From [Eubacterium] eligens ATCC 27750 (GTDB taxonomy: Bacteria > Bacillota > Clostridia > Lachnospirales > Lachnospiraceae), in contig NC_012778.1 in the NCBI RefSeq assembly GCF_000146185.1, forward strand, positions 417,501-481,500: 64,000 bases of DNA. Reading direction: 5' to 3'. Below, piece by piece: positions 1 through 8,124 of this stretch. Every line of letters begins with the position of its first letter. Positions within the stretch are counted from its first letter, which is position 1. Both the position numbers and the translations under genes were made by a program. The notes under the pieces were generated by a model, which saw nothing but the letters and a program-made list of their open reading frames with translations, was not told the origin of the DNA and ran no database searches.

Positions 1-822
<822 letters not shown>

Positions 823-934
823 AAGAGAAAAGGTTAAGACGGTTTGGATAGAACAAAGAGAGTTATTCTTAAGAGTAATCGGATGAAAGAATTTTAATGT
901 GCAGTTTTGAAAGAGCAATCTTTCAATTTTATAA

Positions 935-1006
935 TCCTCGATAGCTCAATGGTAGAGCACTCGGCTGTTAACCGAGTTGTTGTAGGTTCGAGCCCTACTC
1001 GGGGAG
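935..1006 (+). tRNA. tRNA-Asn (GTT)
   Basis: Full cloverleaf: acceptor arms 'tcctcga' and 'tcgggga', anticodon loop 'ctgttaa', discriminator G, no encoded CCA. First tRNA after the 23S and probably cotranscribed with it. Confidence 0.95.
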
Positions 1007-1069
1007 TTATAAGAATGGATATAGGACAATAGGATAATTGTTCCAATTCATTCTTATATTTTTTTATAC

Positions 1070-1141
1070 GGCTCCATGGTCAAGCGGTTAAGACACCACC
1101 CTTTCACGGTGGTATCAGGGGTTCAAATCCCCTTGGAGTCA
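1070..1141 (+). tRNA. tRNA-Glu (TTC)
   Basis: Acceptor arms 'ggctcca' and 'tggagtc' with one G-T pair, loop 'ctttcac' giving TTC, discriminator A, no CCA. Second gene of the rRNA-linked array. Confidence 0.95.
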
Positions 1142-1171
1142 TAGAGTAGAACATAAAAGGGAATTCAAATT

Positions 1172-1243
1172 GCCGACTTGGCTCAATGGCAGAGCAGCTG
1201 ATTTGTAATCAGCAGGTTGTTGGTTCGACTCCGACAGTCGGCT
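1172..1243 (+). tRNA. tRNA-Thr (TGT)
   Basis: Acceptor arms 'gccgact' and 'agtcggc', anticodon TGT in loop 'tttgtaa', discriminator T, no CCA. Four bases separate it from the next tRNA. Confidence 0.95.
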
Positions 1244-1247
1244 TTTT

Positions 1248-1321
1248 GGACCTTTAGCTCAGTTGGTTAGAGCAACCGGCTCATAACCGGTCGGTCCTGG
1301 GTTCGAGTCCCCGAAGGTCCA
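1248..1321 (+). tRNA. tRNA with CAT anticodon (Met, or Ile2 if lysidine-modified)
   Basis: Acceptor arms 'ggacctt' and 'aaggtcc', anticodon loop 'ctcataa'. The body resembles the Bacillus CAT tRNA that is a candidate TilS substrate (Ile2) more than the second CAT tRNA at 59725, which looks like elongator Met. The amino-acid identity cannot be fixed from the anticodon alone. Confidence 0.85.
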
Positions 1322-1338
1322 CTTGTTCTACTCGTTAT

Positions 1339-1412
1339 GGCCTGGTGGCTCAGCTGGTTAGAGCGCCGCCCTGTCACGGCGGAGGTCGTGGGTTCGAACC
1401 CCATCCGGGTCG
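1339..1412 (+). tRNA. tRNA-Asp (GTC)
   Basis: Acceptor arms 'ggcctgg' and 'ccgggtc', loop 'ctgtcac' giving GTC, discriminator G. Its charging enzyme is encoded at 36.6 kb behind a T-box. Confidence 0.95.
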
Positions 1413-1451
1413 CTGCTATCATTATGATGGCGATAATTAATAATACACCAA

Positions 1452-1538
1452 GCCGGTGTGGCGGAACTGGCAGACGCACAGGACTTAAAATCCTGCGGGA
1501 CTTATACTCCCATACGGGTTCGATTCCCGTTGCCGGCA
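1452..1538 (+). tRNA. tRNA-Leu (TAA)
   Basis: 87-nt class II tRNA with a long variable arm. Acceptor arms 'gccggtg' and 'tgccggc', anticodon TAA in 'acttaaaa', discriminator A. Confidence 0.95.
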
Positions 1539-1561
1539 CTAAACACGAAAGTGTTTAGGAA

Positions 1562-1635
1562 GTACGTGTAGCTCAGCTGGATAGAGCGTCTGGCTACGGA
1601 CCAGAAGGTCGCGAGTTCGAATCTTGTCACGTACA
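1562..1635 (+). tRNA. tRNA-Arg (ACG)
   Basis: Acceptor arms 'gtacgtg' and 'cacgtac', anticodon ACG (inosine in the mature tRNA, decoding CGN), discriminator A. Last member of the array; a terminator follows after 6 nt. Confidence 0.95.
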
Positions 1636-1641
1636 TTTATT

Positions 1642-1668
1642 AACCTTGCAACTATGCAAGGTTTTTTT
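1642..1668 (+). terminator. rho-independent terminator of the rRNA-tRNA transcript
   Basis: Stem 'aaccttgca' / 'tgcaaggtt' with a short loop, followed by a seven-T run. Confidence 0.9.
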
Positions 1669-1696
1669 ATTTTTACGAAAATAATTGAAACAATAT

Positions 1697-1725
1697 TTGA
1701 AAGCATTTTCATCTATGAATAAAAT
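1697..1725 (+). promoter_or_regulatory. sigma-A-type promoter for the small Asn/Ser-rich protein
   Basis: TTGAAA, 17-nt spacer, TAAAAT, placed about 50 nt before the ribosome binding site of the 57-residue gene. Confidence 0.6.
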
Positions 1726-1779
1726 AAGACAAAATAGCAATACTACATTAATGTAAAAATATTTATGGAGGTTGATATT

Positions 1780-1953
1780 ATGTCAAAGAACACATCTAAA
1801 AACTCAACAAATTCAAAGAATTCTACTAATTCCAGCAATTCAACAAACTCAAGAAATTCTTATAATGAAACTGATTCAACAAACAGCAAGAATCAGTCAT
1901 CTAAGAATTCCAAGAATAAGACATCAGGTTCTGATGAGTCTGACTGCTATTAG
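1780..1953 (+). CDS. Asn/Ser-rich small protein, unknown function
   Basis: 57 residues, almost entirely Asn, Ser, Thr and Lys, built from degenerate 'N-S-[TK]' triplets. The only Cys is next to last, in the C-terminal 'SDESDCY'. The start at 1780 is preferred over 1765 because 'ggagg' at 1767-1771 is spaced 8 nt before it. The gene has its own promoter and a short hairpin after the stop (about 1964-1980), so it looks like a real single-gene unit. There is no signal peptide or membrane segment. It could be a disordered cell or spore protein, or a peptide substrate. I do not recognise a named family, and no modifying enzyme is adjacent. Confidence 0.65.
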   Translation: MSKNTSKNSTNSKNSTNSSNSTNSRNSYNETDSTNSKNQSSKNSKNKTSGSDESDCY

Positions 1954-2053
1954 TCAGAATATAGGTCGCATATGCGGCCTTACATAACAAAATGGTAATA
2001 AAAAATACTAATTAAAGTATAATATATTAAATTCTATATTGTGTGGGTAAACT

Positions 2054-2404
2054 ATGTCATGTGAAATGATAAGTTCAAGAAAAATAGATTATTATGTAAA
2101 TGATCCATATGTAACAATAATTGATATAAGATTGAAAGAAAAATTTTTACATTCGAGGATAAAAGGAGCAATACATTATGAATATAATAGGTTGATTGAT
2201 GATATAAATAATATATATAAACGCGGAAAGATTTCTTGTGAATTTAGAAAAATATTTGGTAATAAGGAAAAAATATACATATTTTATTGCGATAAAGGTG
2301 CTATGAGTCTTGTTATATGCGAAAAGATGTCTGGGCTTGGATATATATGCAAGACAGTTGTAGGAGGATTTGAGGCATATAAAGGAATGTGTGTAATCAA
2401 TTAA
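2054..2404 (+). CDS. rhodanese-like domain protein
   Basis: 116 residues forming one rhodanese domain. 'VTIIDIR' near residues 20-26 is the usual beta strand and Asp. The active-site loop is 'CDKGAMS', matching the C-x-x-G-x-x-S pattern with Cys as sulfur acceptor. 'VVGGFEAYKG' near the end is the typical closing segment. Single-domain rhodaneses carry persulfide sulfur; the substrate cannot be told here. The ribosome binding site is weak and the coding sequence is very AT-rich, which suggests low expression or a recent origin. Confidence 0.8.
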   Translation: MSCEMISSRKIDYYVNDPYVTIIDIRLKEKFLHSRIKGAIHYEYNRLIDDINNIYKRGKISCEFRKIFGNKEKIYIFYCDKGAMSLVICEKMSGLGYICKTVVGGFEAYKGMCVIN

Positions 2405-2464
2405 CGGATTGACACTCATTTGCGTAGGCATTAATATATATATAAATGTACATTTGGAGGATAT

Positions 2465-3625
2465 ATGAATACATATGAATTAATTGCTCCCTGCCATTTT
2501 GGTCTGGAATCAGTATTAAAAAGGGAGATATATGATCTTGGATATGATATATCATCGGTAGAGGATGGAAAGGTCACTTTTGTAGGTGATTCTGAGGCCA
2601 TATGCCGTGCTAATATAAATTTAAGGACTACAGAGCGTATTTTGATTAAAGTGGGTCAATTTAAGGCTGAGACATTTACAGAGCTGTTTGACAATACTAA
2701 AGCTCTTGAGTGGGAGAATTATATACCTAAGAATGGCAAGTTCTGGGTAACAAAAGCTAATTCTGTTAACAGTAAACTGTTCAGCAGTTCTGATATCCAG
2801 TCAATTGTTAAGAAAGCAATTGTAGAGAGACTTAAAGAACATTATAGAATTGGATGGTTTGAGGAAGATGGTGATTCTTATCCTATAAGAGTAACTATTA
2901 TGAAGGATATTGTGACTATTGCACTTGACACATCAGGTGATTCACTTCATAAGAGAGGATATAGACCGGCAGCTGGAAAAGCTCCTATATCTGAGACACT
3001 TGCAGCGGCGCTTATTATGCTTACGCCGTGGAGAGGCGACAGAATTCTTGTTGATCCATTCTGCGGAAGTGGCACATTTCCAATTGAAGCAGCTATGATA
3101 GCAGCTAATATTGCACCGGGAATGAATCGTAAGTTTACTGCACAGAAGTGGACTAACATAATTGACAAGCAATTGTGGTATGATGCTGTTGATGAAGCCG
3201 AGGATATGATTAATCTTGATATTGAAACGGATATCCAGGGATTTGATATTGACGCAGATGTTATAAGGAAAGCAAGAAGTAATGCGGAGAATGCCGGAGT
3301 AGAGAAGTTAATACATTTTCAGGAAAGAAGCGTGGCAGACCTAAGCCATCATAAGAAATACGGTTTTATTATAACTAATCCGCCTTATGGTGAAAGACTT
3401 GAGGACAAGGAGACACTTCCAGGAATATATTCTGCATTTGGACGACAGTTTGCAAAATTAGATTCATGGTCAGCCTATATGATTACTTCATATGAGGATG
3501 CTGTCAAATATTTTGGCAGAAAGCCGGATAAGAATAGAAAGATATATAATGGAATGTTAAAGACATATTTTTACTCATTCCAGGGACCAAAGCCGCCTAA
3601 GAAAGAGAAGGGACAGGAAAGATAA
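2465..3625 (+). CDS. THUMP-domain class I RNA methyltransferase (RlmL/YpsC-like)
   Basis: 386 residues. The N-terminal ferredoxin-like and THUMP region (about 1-165) binds RNA. The methyltransferase half has the SAM-binding 'DPFCGSGTF' at 197-205 and the catalytic 'NPPYGERL' at 305-312, typical of N2-guanine modification. E. coli RlmL makes m2G2445 in 23S rRNA, and the Bacillus homologue is YpsC. Length fits the single-domain form, without the RlmK half found in E. coli. 'ggagg' sits 4 nt before the start. It begins a tight run with rdgB (2-nt gap) and a phosphoesterase. Confidence 0.9.
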   Translation: MNTYELIAPCHFGLESVLKREIYDLGYDISSVEDGKVTFVGDSEAICRANINLRTTERILIKVGQFKAETFTELFDNTKALEWENYIPKNGKFWVTKANSVNSKLFSSSDIQSIVKKAIVERLKEHYRIGWFEEDGDSYPIRVTIMKDIVTIALDTSGDSLHKRGYRPAAGKAPISETLAAALIMLTPWRGDRILVDPFCGSGTFPIEAAMIAANIAPGMNRKFTAQKWTNIIDKQLWYDAVDEAEDMINLDIETDIQGFDIDADVIRKARSNAENAGVEKLIHFQERSVADLSHHKKYGFIITNPPYGERLEDKETLPGIYSAFGRQFAKLDSWSAYMITSYEDAVKYFGRKPDKNRKIYNGMLKTYFYSFQGPKPPKKEKGQER

Positions 3626-3627
3626 TT

Positions 3628-4215
3628 ATGACTACTATTATTTTAGCGTCTAATAATAAGGACAAGGTTAAGGAAGTTAAAGAGATTCTTAAAGGGTATA
3701 ATGTTATCTCTCTTAAGGATGCTGGAATTGACCTTGATGTGGAGGAAAATGGTACTACATTTGAAGAAAATGCGCTGATTAAGGCAAGAGCTGTATGCAA
3801 ACTTACAGGACAGCTTACAATGGCAGATGATTCAGGACTGGAGATTGATTATCTTAATAAAGAGCCTGGCGTGTATTCTGCCAGATATATGGGACATGAT
3901 ACATCATATGATATTAAAAATGCTTCTCTTATTAAACGACTTGAGGGTGTTGAAGGGCAGGACAGAAGCGGCAGGTTTGTATGTGCTATAGCAGTGTGTT
4001 TTCCTGATGGAAAGGAAATTGTTAAGAGAGGCACAATGGAGGGACTTATAAGCAAGGAAATCGTCGGAGACAATGGTTTTGGCTATGACCCTATAGTTTA
4101 TCTGCCCGAATATGGTAAAACATCAGCACAGCTTGATCCTGAAGAGAAGAATAAGATAAGCCACAGAGGTAAGGCACTTGAACTTATAAAGAAAGAACTG
4201 GATGAGTGCCTCTAA
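3628..4215 (+). CDS. rdgB: XTP/dITP pyrophosphatase (RdgB/HAM1 family)
   Basis: 195 residues. Hydrolyses dITP, XTP and ITP to monophosphates, keeping deaminated purines out of DNA and RNA. The N-terminal 'ILASNNKDKVKE', central 'MADDSGLEID' and C-terminal 'GYDPIVYLPEYGKT' and 'SHRGKAL' blocks are the conserved nucleotide- and Mg-binding elements. Two bases separate it from the upstream methyltransferase, so the two are probably cotranscribed. Confidence 0.94.
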   Translation: MTTIILASNNKDKVKEVKEILKGYNVISLKDAGIDLDVEENGTTFEENALIKARAVCKLTGQLTMADDSGLEIDYLNKEPGVYSARYMGHDTSYDIKNASLIKRLEGVEGQDRSGRFVCAIAVCFPDGKEIVKRGTMEGLISKEIVGDNGFGYDPIVYLPEYGKTSAQLDPEEKNKISHRGKALELIKKELDECL

Positions 4216-4236
4216 TTGGCTCATTCTGGAGGTTTT

Positions 4237-4719
4237 ATGCAGAGGATAATGATTGTTAGCGATTCACATAGAAGACACGGTAATCTGGCAGAGGCAATAT
4301 ATAATGAGCAGCCATTCGATTTACTTATTCATCTTGGTGATATCGAAGGGGAAGAAGATATAATACAGGAGCTTGCCGGGGGTGAAACAATAATGGTACC
4401 GGGTAATAATGATTTCTTTTCACCTCTTCCAAGAGAACGTGAGATAGAACTTGCAGGGAAAAAAGTACTTTTGACACACGGCCATTATTATTATGTTTCT
4501 CTTGATTTGCAGACTCTCAGGGAAGAGTGTATAGCAAGAGGAATAGATATAGTTATGTTTGGACATACTCACAGACCATTGATACAGATAGAAGATGAAC
4601 TTACATTCATTAATCCTGGAAGCATATCATATCCTCGTCAGGCAGATAAAAGATGTACATATATTATGCTTGAAATTGATGATAATGGTGAAATGTCTTT
4701 TAATTTAAAGTATGTATAA
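4237..4719 (+). CDS. YfcE/MJ0936-type metallophosphoesterase
   Basis: 160 residues. The metal-binding blocks appear in order: 'DSHRRHGN', 'HLGD', 'GNND', 'THGHYY' and 'FGHTHRP', i.e. the calcineurin-like fold. Members hydrolyse phosphodiesters such as bis-pNPP in vitro, but the cellular substrate is usually unknown. The start at 4237 follows 'ctggagg' at 4226-4232; an upstream in-frame TTG at 4216 has no ribosome binding site. Last gene of the rlmL-rdgB run. Confidence 0.88.
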   Translation: MQRIMIVSDSHRRHGNLAEAIYNEQPFDLLIHLGDIEGEEDIIQELAGGETIMVPGNNDFFSPLPREREIELAGKKVLLTHGHYYYVSLDLQTLREECIARGIDIVMFGHTHRPLIQIEDELTFINPGSISYPRQADKRCTYIMLEIDDNGEMSFNLKYV

Positions 4720-4793
4720 ATCCAGTAAATATGCGGGTTTACAGACTTGTAGAAAGAATTTTGAAAAAAATTGAAAAAATTTCAAAAAAAGTG

Positions 4794-4822
4794 TTGACAG
4801 ATAGTACACCTTATAATATAAT
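4794..4822 (+). promoter_or_regulatory. consensus sigma-A promoter of the second tRNA array
   Basis: TTGACA (4794-4799), 17-nt spacer, TATAAT (4817-4822): a perfect match. A/T-rich tracts sit just upstream like an UP element, and the first tRNA starts 42 nt downstream. Confidence 0.92.
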
Positions 4823-4864
4823 CATTCTTGCGTTGCGGAACAGAGCAAACGCAAGAAACAAAAA

Positions 4865-4939
4865 CGGGGTGTGGCTCAGCTTGGCTAGAGCGCTTGATTT
4901 GGGATCAAGAGGTCGCAGGTTCGAATCCTGTCACCCCGA
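4865..4939 (+). tRNA. tRNA-Pro (TGG)
   Basis: Acceptor arms 'cggggtg' and 'caccccg', anticodon TGG in loop 'tttggga', discriminator A. Confidence 0.95.
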
Positions 4940-4959
4940 CTTTACAACTTAATAATTAT

Positions 4960-5030
4960 GCGGGTGTAGTTCAATGGTAGAACACTAGCCTTCCAAGCTA
5001 GATACGTGGGTTCGATTCCCATCACCCGCT
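4960..5030 (+). tRNA. tRNA-Gly (TCC)
   Basis: 71 nt. Acceptor arms 'gcgggtg' and 'cacccgc', loop 'cttccaa' giving TCC, discriminator T. Confidence 0.95.
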
Positions 5031-5034
5031 TTGT

Positions 5035-5108
<74 letters not shown>

Positions 5109-5154
5109 CTTTTTTTTATGAGTCATGGCCAGTAGCTTATGACTTTTGCATTAT

Positions 5155-5229
5155 GGTGGGTATAGCACAGCTGGTCAGCGCGTCAGATTGTGGCTCTGAA
5201 GGTCCAGGGTTCGAATCCCTGTACCCACC
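5155..5229 (+). tRNA. tRNA-His (GTG)
   Basis: Anticodon GTG in loop 'ttgtggc'. A G precedes the seven-pair acceptor stem ('gtgggta' / 'tacccac') and faces C73, the identity element of tRNA-His. Confidence 0.95.
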
Positions 5230-5243
5230 CTTTTTTTATTTCT

Positions 5244-5316
5244 TGGGCTATCGCCAAGCGGTAAGGCACAGGGTTTTGATCCCTGCATTACGCTGGTTCG
5301 AATCCAGCTAGCCCAG
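5244..5316 (+). tRNA. tRNA-Gln (TTG)
   Basis: Acceptor arms 'tgggcta' and 'tagccca', loop 'ttttgat' giving TTG, discriminator G. In Firmicutes it is normally charged through GatCAB, encoded here at 38.9-42.1 kb. Confidence 0.95.
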
Positions 5317-5381
5317 CTCGGTAGTTATAATCCGAGGCTGGATGTTTGATATAGATTGTTACTCATAATTGTATACATTGA

Positions 5382-5454
5382 GGGCTCATAGCTCAGTTGG
5401 TAGAGCACTAGACTTTTAATCTAGGTGTCCCGGGTTCGAACCCCGGTGGGCTCA
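5382..5454 (+). tRNA. tRNA-Lys (TTT)
   Basis: Acceptor arms 'gggctca' and 'tgggctc', loop 'cttttaa' giving TTT, discriminator A. The accessory island begins about 100 nt downstream. Confidence 0.95.
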
Positions 5455-5461
5455 TTAAGAT

Positions 5462-5497
5462 GGGAATGGTTGAAAAACCATTCCCTTTTTTCTTTTC
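5462..5497 (+). terminator. terminator of the second tRNA array
   Basis: Ten-pair stem 'gggaatggtt' / 'aaccattccc' with a GAAA loop, followed by a T-rich tract. Confidence 0.92.
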
Positions 5498-5552
5498 GTG
5501 CCTGGTGACTAGGAGGGGAACGGGCGTCTTGAGAAGAAATTCATTCTTTATT

Positions 5553-5725
5553 ATTTCCATGTATTAATTATTGTGATTTTGAAAACCCGCATAAACACTG
5601 GGAATGTTTGTGAGCAAGTTGGGCACTTTTGTGGCACTTGGTGTCAGGGGGAGTAGAATGATTGATAATTGTAGTTTTAACTTGGGTGAGTTTTATGTTA
5701 AAATGGGTAAAACAAATCGGAATTT
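5553..5725 (+). repeat. direct repeat, left copy, bounding the accessory island
   Basis: About 173 bp matching 10045-10219 in the same orientation, at roughly 85-88% identity by eye. It starts with 'atttccatgtattaatta' and contains 'gcataaacactggg'. The left copy has an in-frame stop where the right copy reads through, so neither clearly encodes a protein. The match ends just before the ribosome binding site of the gene at 5742. Confidence 0.85.
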
Positions 5726-5741
5726 TTGGAGGTATATGGAA

Positions 5742-6080
5742 ATGAATAAGGAACAGCTATACGCAGCACAAACAGCAATGATTGAATGGTTATCTGACCC
5801 TCATGAATTAGGAAAAAAGCCTTTCAAAATTGAATGTGCAGGTGAATTTGATTTTAATGAAATGCATTATTACATTTTCAAATTCAAAGCGTCGTTGCTT
5901 GGTAAATGGCTTGTTGGCGTTTGTGGTGGTTTTGAAGATGATGATTTAGAACCATGCGGACATATTTTCAGCAATATGCAAGAATATAATGAAACTACTG
6001 CTAAAAATGAGTGTATTACAATGGTTGAAAATATTATGGCATACTGGAAAGAACAAGCCGCCAAATATAATAACCAATAA
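5742..6080 (+). CDS. hypothetical protein, accessory island
   Basis: 112 residues, soluble, acidic, with no signal peptide. ATG 5742 lies 9 nt after 'ggagg' (5728-5732); ATG 5736 would be only 3 nt away, and an upstream extension to 5604 runs through the direct repeat. The central part ('EFDFNEMHYYIFKFKAS', then 'WLVGVCGGFEDDDLEPCGH') looks like a small alpha/beta fold. I do not recognise a family. It is the first gene of the island, 29 nt before a membrane protein gene. Confidence 0.65.
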   Translation: MNKEQLYAAQTAMIEWLSDPHELGKKPFKIECAGEFDFNEMHYYIFKFKASLLGKWLVGVCGGFEDDDLEPCGHIFSNMQEYNETTAKNECITMVENIMAYWKEQAAKYNNQ

Positions 6081-6109
6081 TACAAATCGAAGTATGTAGG
6101 AGGATTGTT

Positions 6110-6535
6110 TTGAAAAAAGGAATACGCATCTTATATTTTATTACAGTTGTAATTAGCGCTTTGGTTGGACTATGGCATTTCTTTGTTCCATGGATGTTTC
6201 AATGGTATGACTATCTTCCAATGCAGTATGAGAATCTTATAGTAGGGATTGATTACACCAATTACTGCTTTTCATTATTGCTGTTTGGATTAAGTGTGCT
6301 GCTTATCATGCTAGGCAAAAGAGCATTGGCAATGAATCGGGAAGTAATCTACTTTTATTTCTTTCTTACAGTGGTTTGGGTTTTTAGGGCTTGCCTTGCT
6401 TCATTTGTTGAACCATGGCCATTGCAACCTATTCCTGTAGCTGCAATAGGACAGTTGATTGCTTCAGATGTTCAGGCTGTGCTGATGTTGATTGTGAGTG
6501 GATTATTTTTTAAATCACTTAAGAGAAAGGCATAG
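6110..6535 (+). CDS. small integral membrane protein, unknown
   Basis: 141 residues with four hydrophobic segments (about 8-28, 48-68, 80-100, 112-132) and a basic C-terminal tail 'KSLKRKA'. The start is a TTG at 6110 placed 6 nt after a strong 'aggagg'; no ATG fits. No catalytic motif is seen. It lies upstream of an XRE regulator that also carries membrane segments, so the two may work together, but this is a guess. Confidence 0.7.
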   Translation: MKKGIRILYFITVVISALVGLWHFFVPWMFQWYDYLPMQYENLIVGIDYTNYCFSLLLFGLSVLLIMLGKRALAMNREVIYFYFFLTVVWVFRACLASFVEPWPLQPIPVAAIGQLIASDVQAVLMLIVSGLFFKSLKRKA

Positions 6536-6600
6536 ATTCGGAATTTGGCAGATGTAAAAGGATTTTGACACGCATAATAAGTGATGTCAAAGCTATTTTG

Positions 6601-6629
6601 TAGACAATAGTGAGTGTTTTTCCTACAAT
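6601..6629 (+). promoter_or_regulatory. promoter and possible operators of the XRE gene
   Basis: TAGACA, 17-nt spacer, TACAAT. Just upstream, 'tttgaca' (6564-6570) and 'tgtcaaa' (6585-6591) form an inverted repeat, and 'ttgtag' / 'ctacaa' flank the promoter itself. Both are plausible binding sites for the downstream regulator. Confidence 0.5.
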
Positions 6630-6653
6630 AAAAGTGCAAGGAGGTATAGTGGC

Positions 6654-7307
6654 ATGGAGCATGATATTGGATGCAAAATCAAGGCAGCCCGAATTGAAAA
6701 AAAGCTGACGCAAGAACAGGTTGCCGAATTGTTGGGTGTGAGTCGTCAGACCATCTCAAATTGGGAAAATGAAAAATCCTATCCAGATATTATCAGCGTC
6801 ATTAAAATGAGCGAATGCTACGATGTTTCTCTTGACTATCTATTGAAAGGAGAACAAAAAATGAAAAGCTATTATGATTATCTTGAAGAAAGTACGAATG
6901 TTGTGAAAAGCAATGCCAACAGAAACAAGATTATTACGATTCTCTCCTATCTCTTGATTTGGGCGTTTGCAATGATAGTGTTCTGGTTTTTTACAAGTGG
7001 AAGCGACGCTATGGGTTACAGTTTGATGTTTCTTTGGTTTATTCTTCCTATATCCACATTTATTGTATCTATTGTTATTGGTAAAAATAACTTTTGGGGA
7101 AAAGGAAAATGGGCATTCACTCTTTTCTTTGGCGTAATGTATATGCTTGCTGAATATGGCACATTCAAAATGGCAAACAACATTGCTTTTAACAAACTGA
7201 ATGCCCCTGACTTGGGAATGATTGTAGCCGGAGCAATAATCGCTGCAATCGGTATGTTGGTAGGTTCACTGTGGAATAAGAAGCGCCACAATCAAAAAAA
7301 TAAGTAA
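6654..7307 (+). CDS. XRE-family regulator with C-terminal membrane domain
   Basis: 217 residues. The N-terminal HTH (about 6-60) is typical: 'KLTQEQVAELLGVSRQTISNWE' region followed by 'YPDIISVIKMSECYDVSLDYLL'. After a linker come four hydrophobic segments (about 95-115, 122-142, 152-172, 185-205) and a basic tail 'KKRHNQKNK'. This architecture tethers a repressor to the membrane and is common in Firmicute accessory regions. 'aggagg' precedes the start by 10 nt. The target may be its own promoter, where inverted repeats are visible. Confidence 0.85.
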   Translation: MEHDIGCKIKAARIEKKLTQEQVAELLGVSRQTISNWENEKSYPDIISVIKMSECYDVSLDYLLKGEQKMKSYYDYLEESTNVVKSNANRNKIITILSYLLIWAFAMIVFWFFTSGSDAMGYSLMFLWFILPISTFIVSIVIGKNNFWGKGKWAFTLFFGVMYMLAEYGTFKMANNIAFNKLNAPDLGMIVAGAIIAAIGMLVGSLWNKKRHNQKNK

Positions 7308-7365
7308 CAAGAAAAATTCAAGTTTGTAGAATAAAGAAAATCGGGATTTATAAAGGAGAATATTG

Positions 7366-7968
7366 ATGAAACTATTTTTATGTTCGCACTTTTCAAGTGT
7401 AGGAAGTCTGATAAAGGAAGAAATTGAAAATAAGAAAGTCGCATTTATTCCAACAGCTTCACTGCGTGAAGGCTACACCGGTTATGTCGGCTCGGCTCGA
7501 AAATTATTCAAAAAGTTGGGAGCAATCGTAACTGAAATTGATATTTCAACGGAGGCTTATTCAACGATACAGTCTGTTTTTGAAGAAGCAGATGTGATAT
7601 ATTTTACCGGCGGAAATTCTTTCTTTCTTATGGACCAGCTCCGTAAAACGGGAACTGATGGACTGCTGAAAAAGGAATTGGCAAATGGAAAATTGATGAT
7701 CGGCGAGTCGGCAGGCGCAATTATATGCGCTCCAAGCATCCAATATATCGAGCAAATGGATGAAAAGCCGGAGGACTACTCACAAGAAGATGATGCAGGG
7801 ATTGATTTGATTGATTTCTATGTTCTTCCGCATTATCTTACAGCACCATTTAAGAAAGTTACCGAGAAAATAATGACTGAGTTTTCGGATTTGAATCTAT
7901 GCCCAATTAACAACCGTCAGGGAATTGTAATTGATGGTGAAGATTCAAAGGTTATTTGCAAAGACTAA
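7366..7968 (+). CDS. peptidase E-like protein (family S51)
   Basis: 200 residues. The nucleophile elbow 'GESAGA' and the preceding 'IYFTGGNSFFL' match the alpha-aspartyl dipeptidase (PepE) family of class I glutamine amidotransferase-like folds, with Ser as nucleophile. 'DFYVLPHYL' gives the conserved His. The enzyme would cut N-terminal Asp dipeptides in the cytoplasm. ATG 7366 is used because 'aaggag' is 7 nt away; TTG 7363 is less likely. The island location is typical of mobile copies of this gene. Confidence 0.85.
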   Translation: MKLFLCSHFSSVGSLIKEEIENKKVAFIPTASLREGYTGYVGSARKLFKKLGAIVTEIDISTEAYSTIQSVFEEADVIYFTGGNSFFLMDQLRKTGTDGLLKKELANGKLMIGESAGAIICAPSIQYIEQMDEKPEDYSQEDDAGIDLIDFYVLPHYLTAPFKKVTEKIMTEFSDLNLCPINNRQGIVIDGEDSKVICKD

Positions 7969-8034
7969 TTTGAAAATTCAAGTTTATAGATTACATCTTA
8001 TAAATCACCTGTAAATCACCAACTTTAAACTATA

Positions 8035-8110
8035 TATAATAACTTTGATACAAAGAAACAGAGCAAGTACTAAGGCTATAAACAACCTTGGTGCTTGCTC
8101 TTATTTTATT
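8035..8110 (+). promoter_or_regulatory. promoter followed by terminator-like leader hairpin
   Basis: A TATAAT at 8035-8040 is followed by a 15-nt-arm hairpin ('gagcaagtactaagg' at 8061-8075, 'ccttggtgcttgctc' at 8086-8100) and a T-rich tract, then the DUF5688 gene 25 nt later. Either this terminates the upstream gene, or it is an attenuator in the leader of 8125. Confidence 0.55.
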
Positions 8111-8124
8111 TATAGGAGGTTACT

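Noticed and set aside
1267..1558. 90- and 73-codon frames across the tRNA array
   Set aside because: They are translations of tRNA-Met/Ile2, Asp and Leu genes, a common annotation error.
4731..4952. 73-codon frame
   Set aside because: It covers the tRNA promoter and tRNA-Pro.
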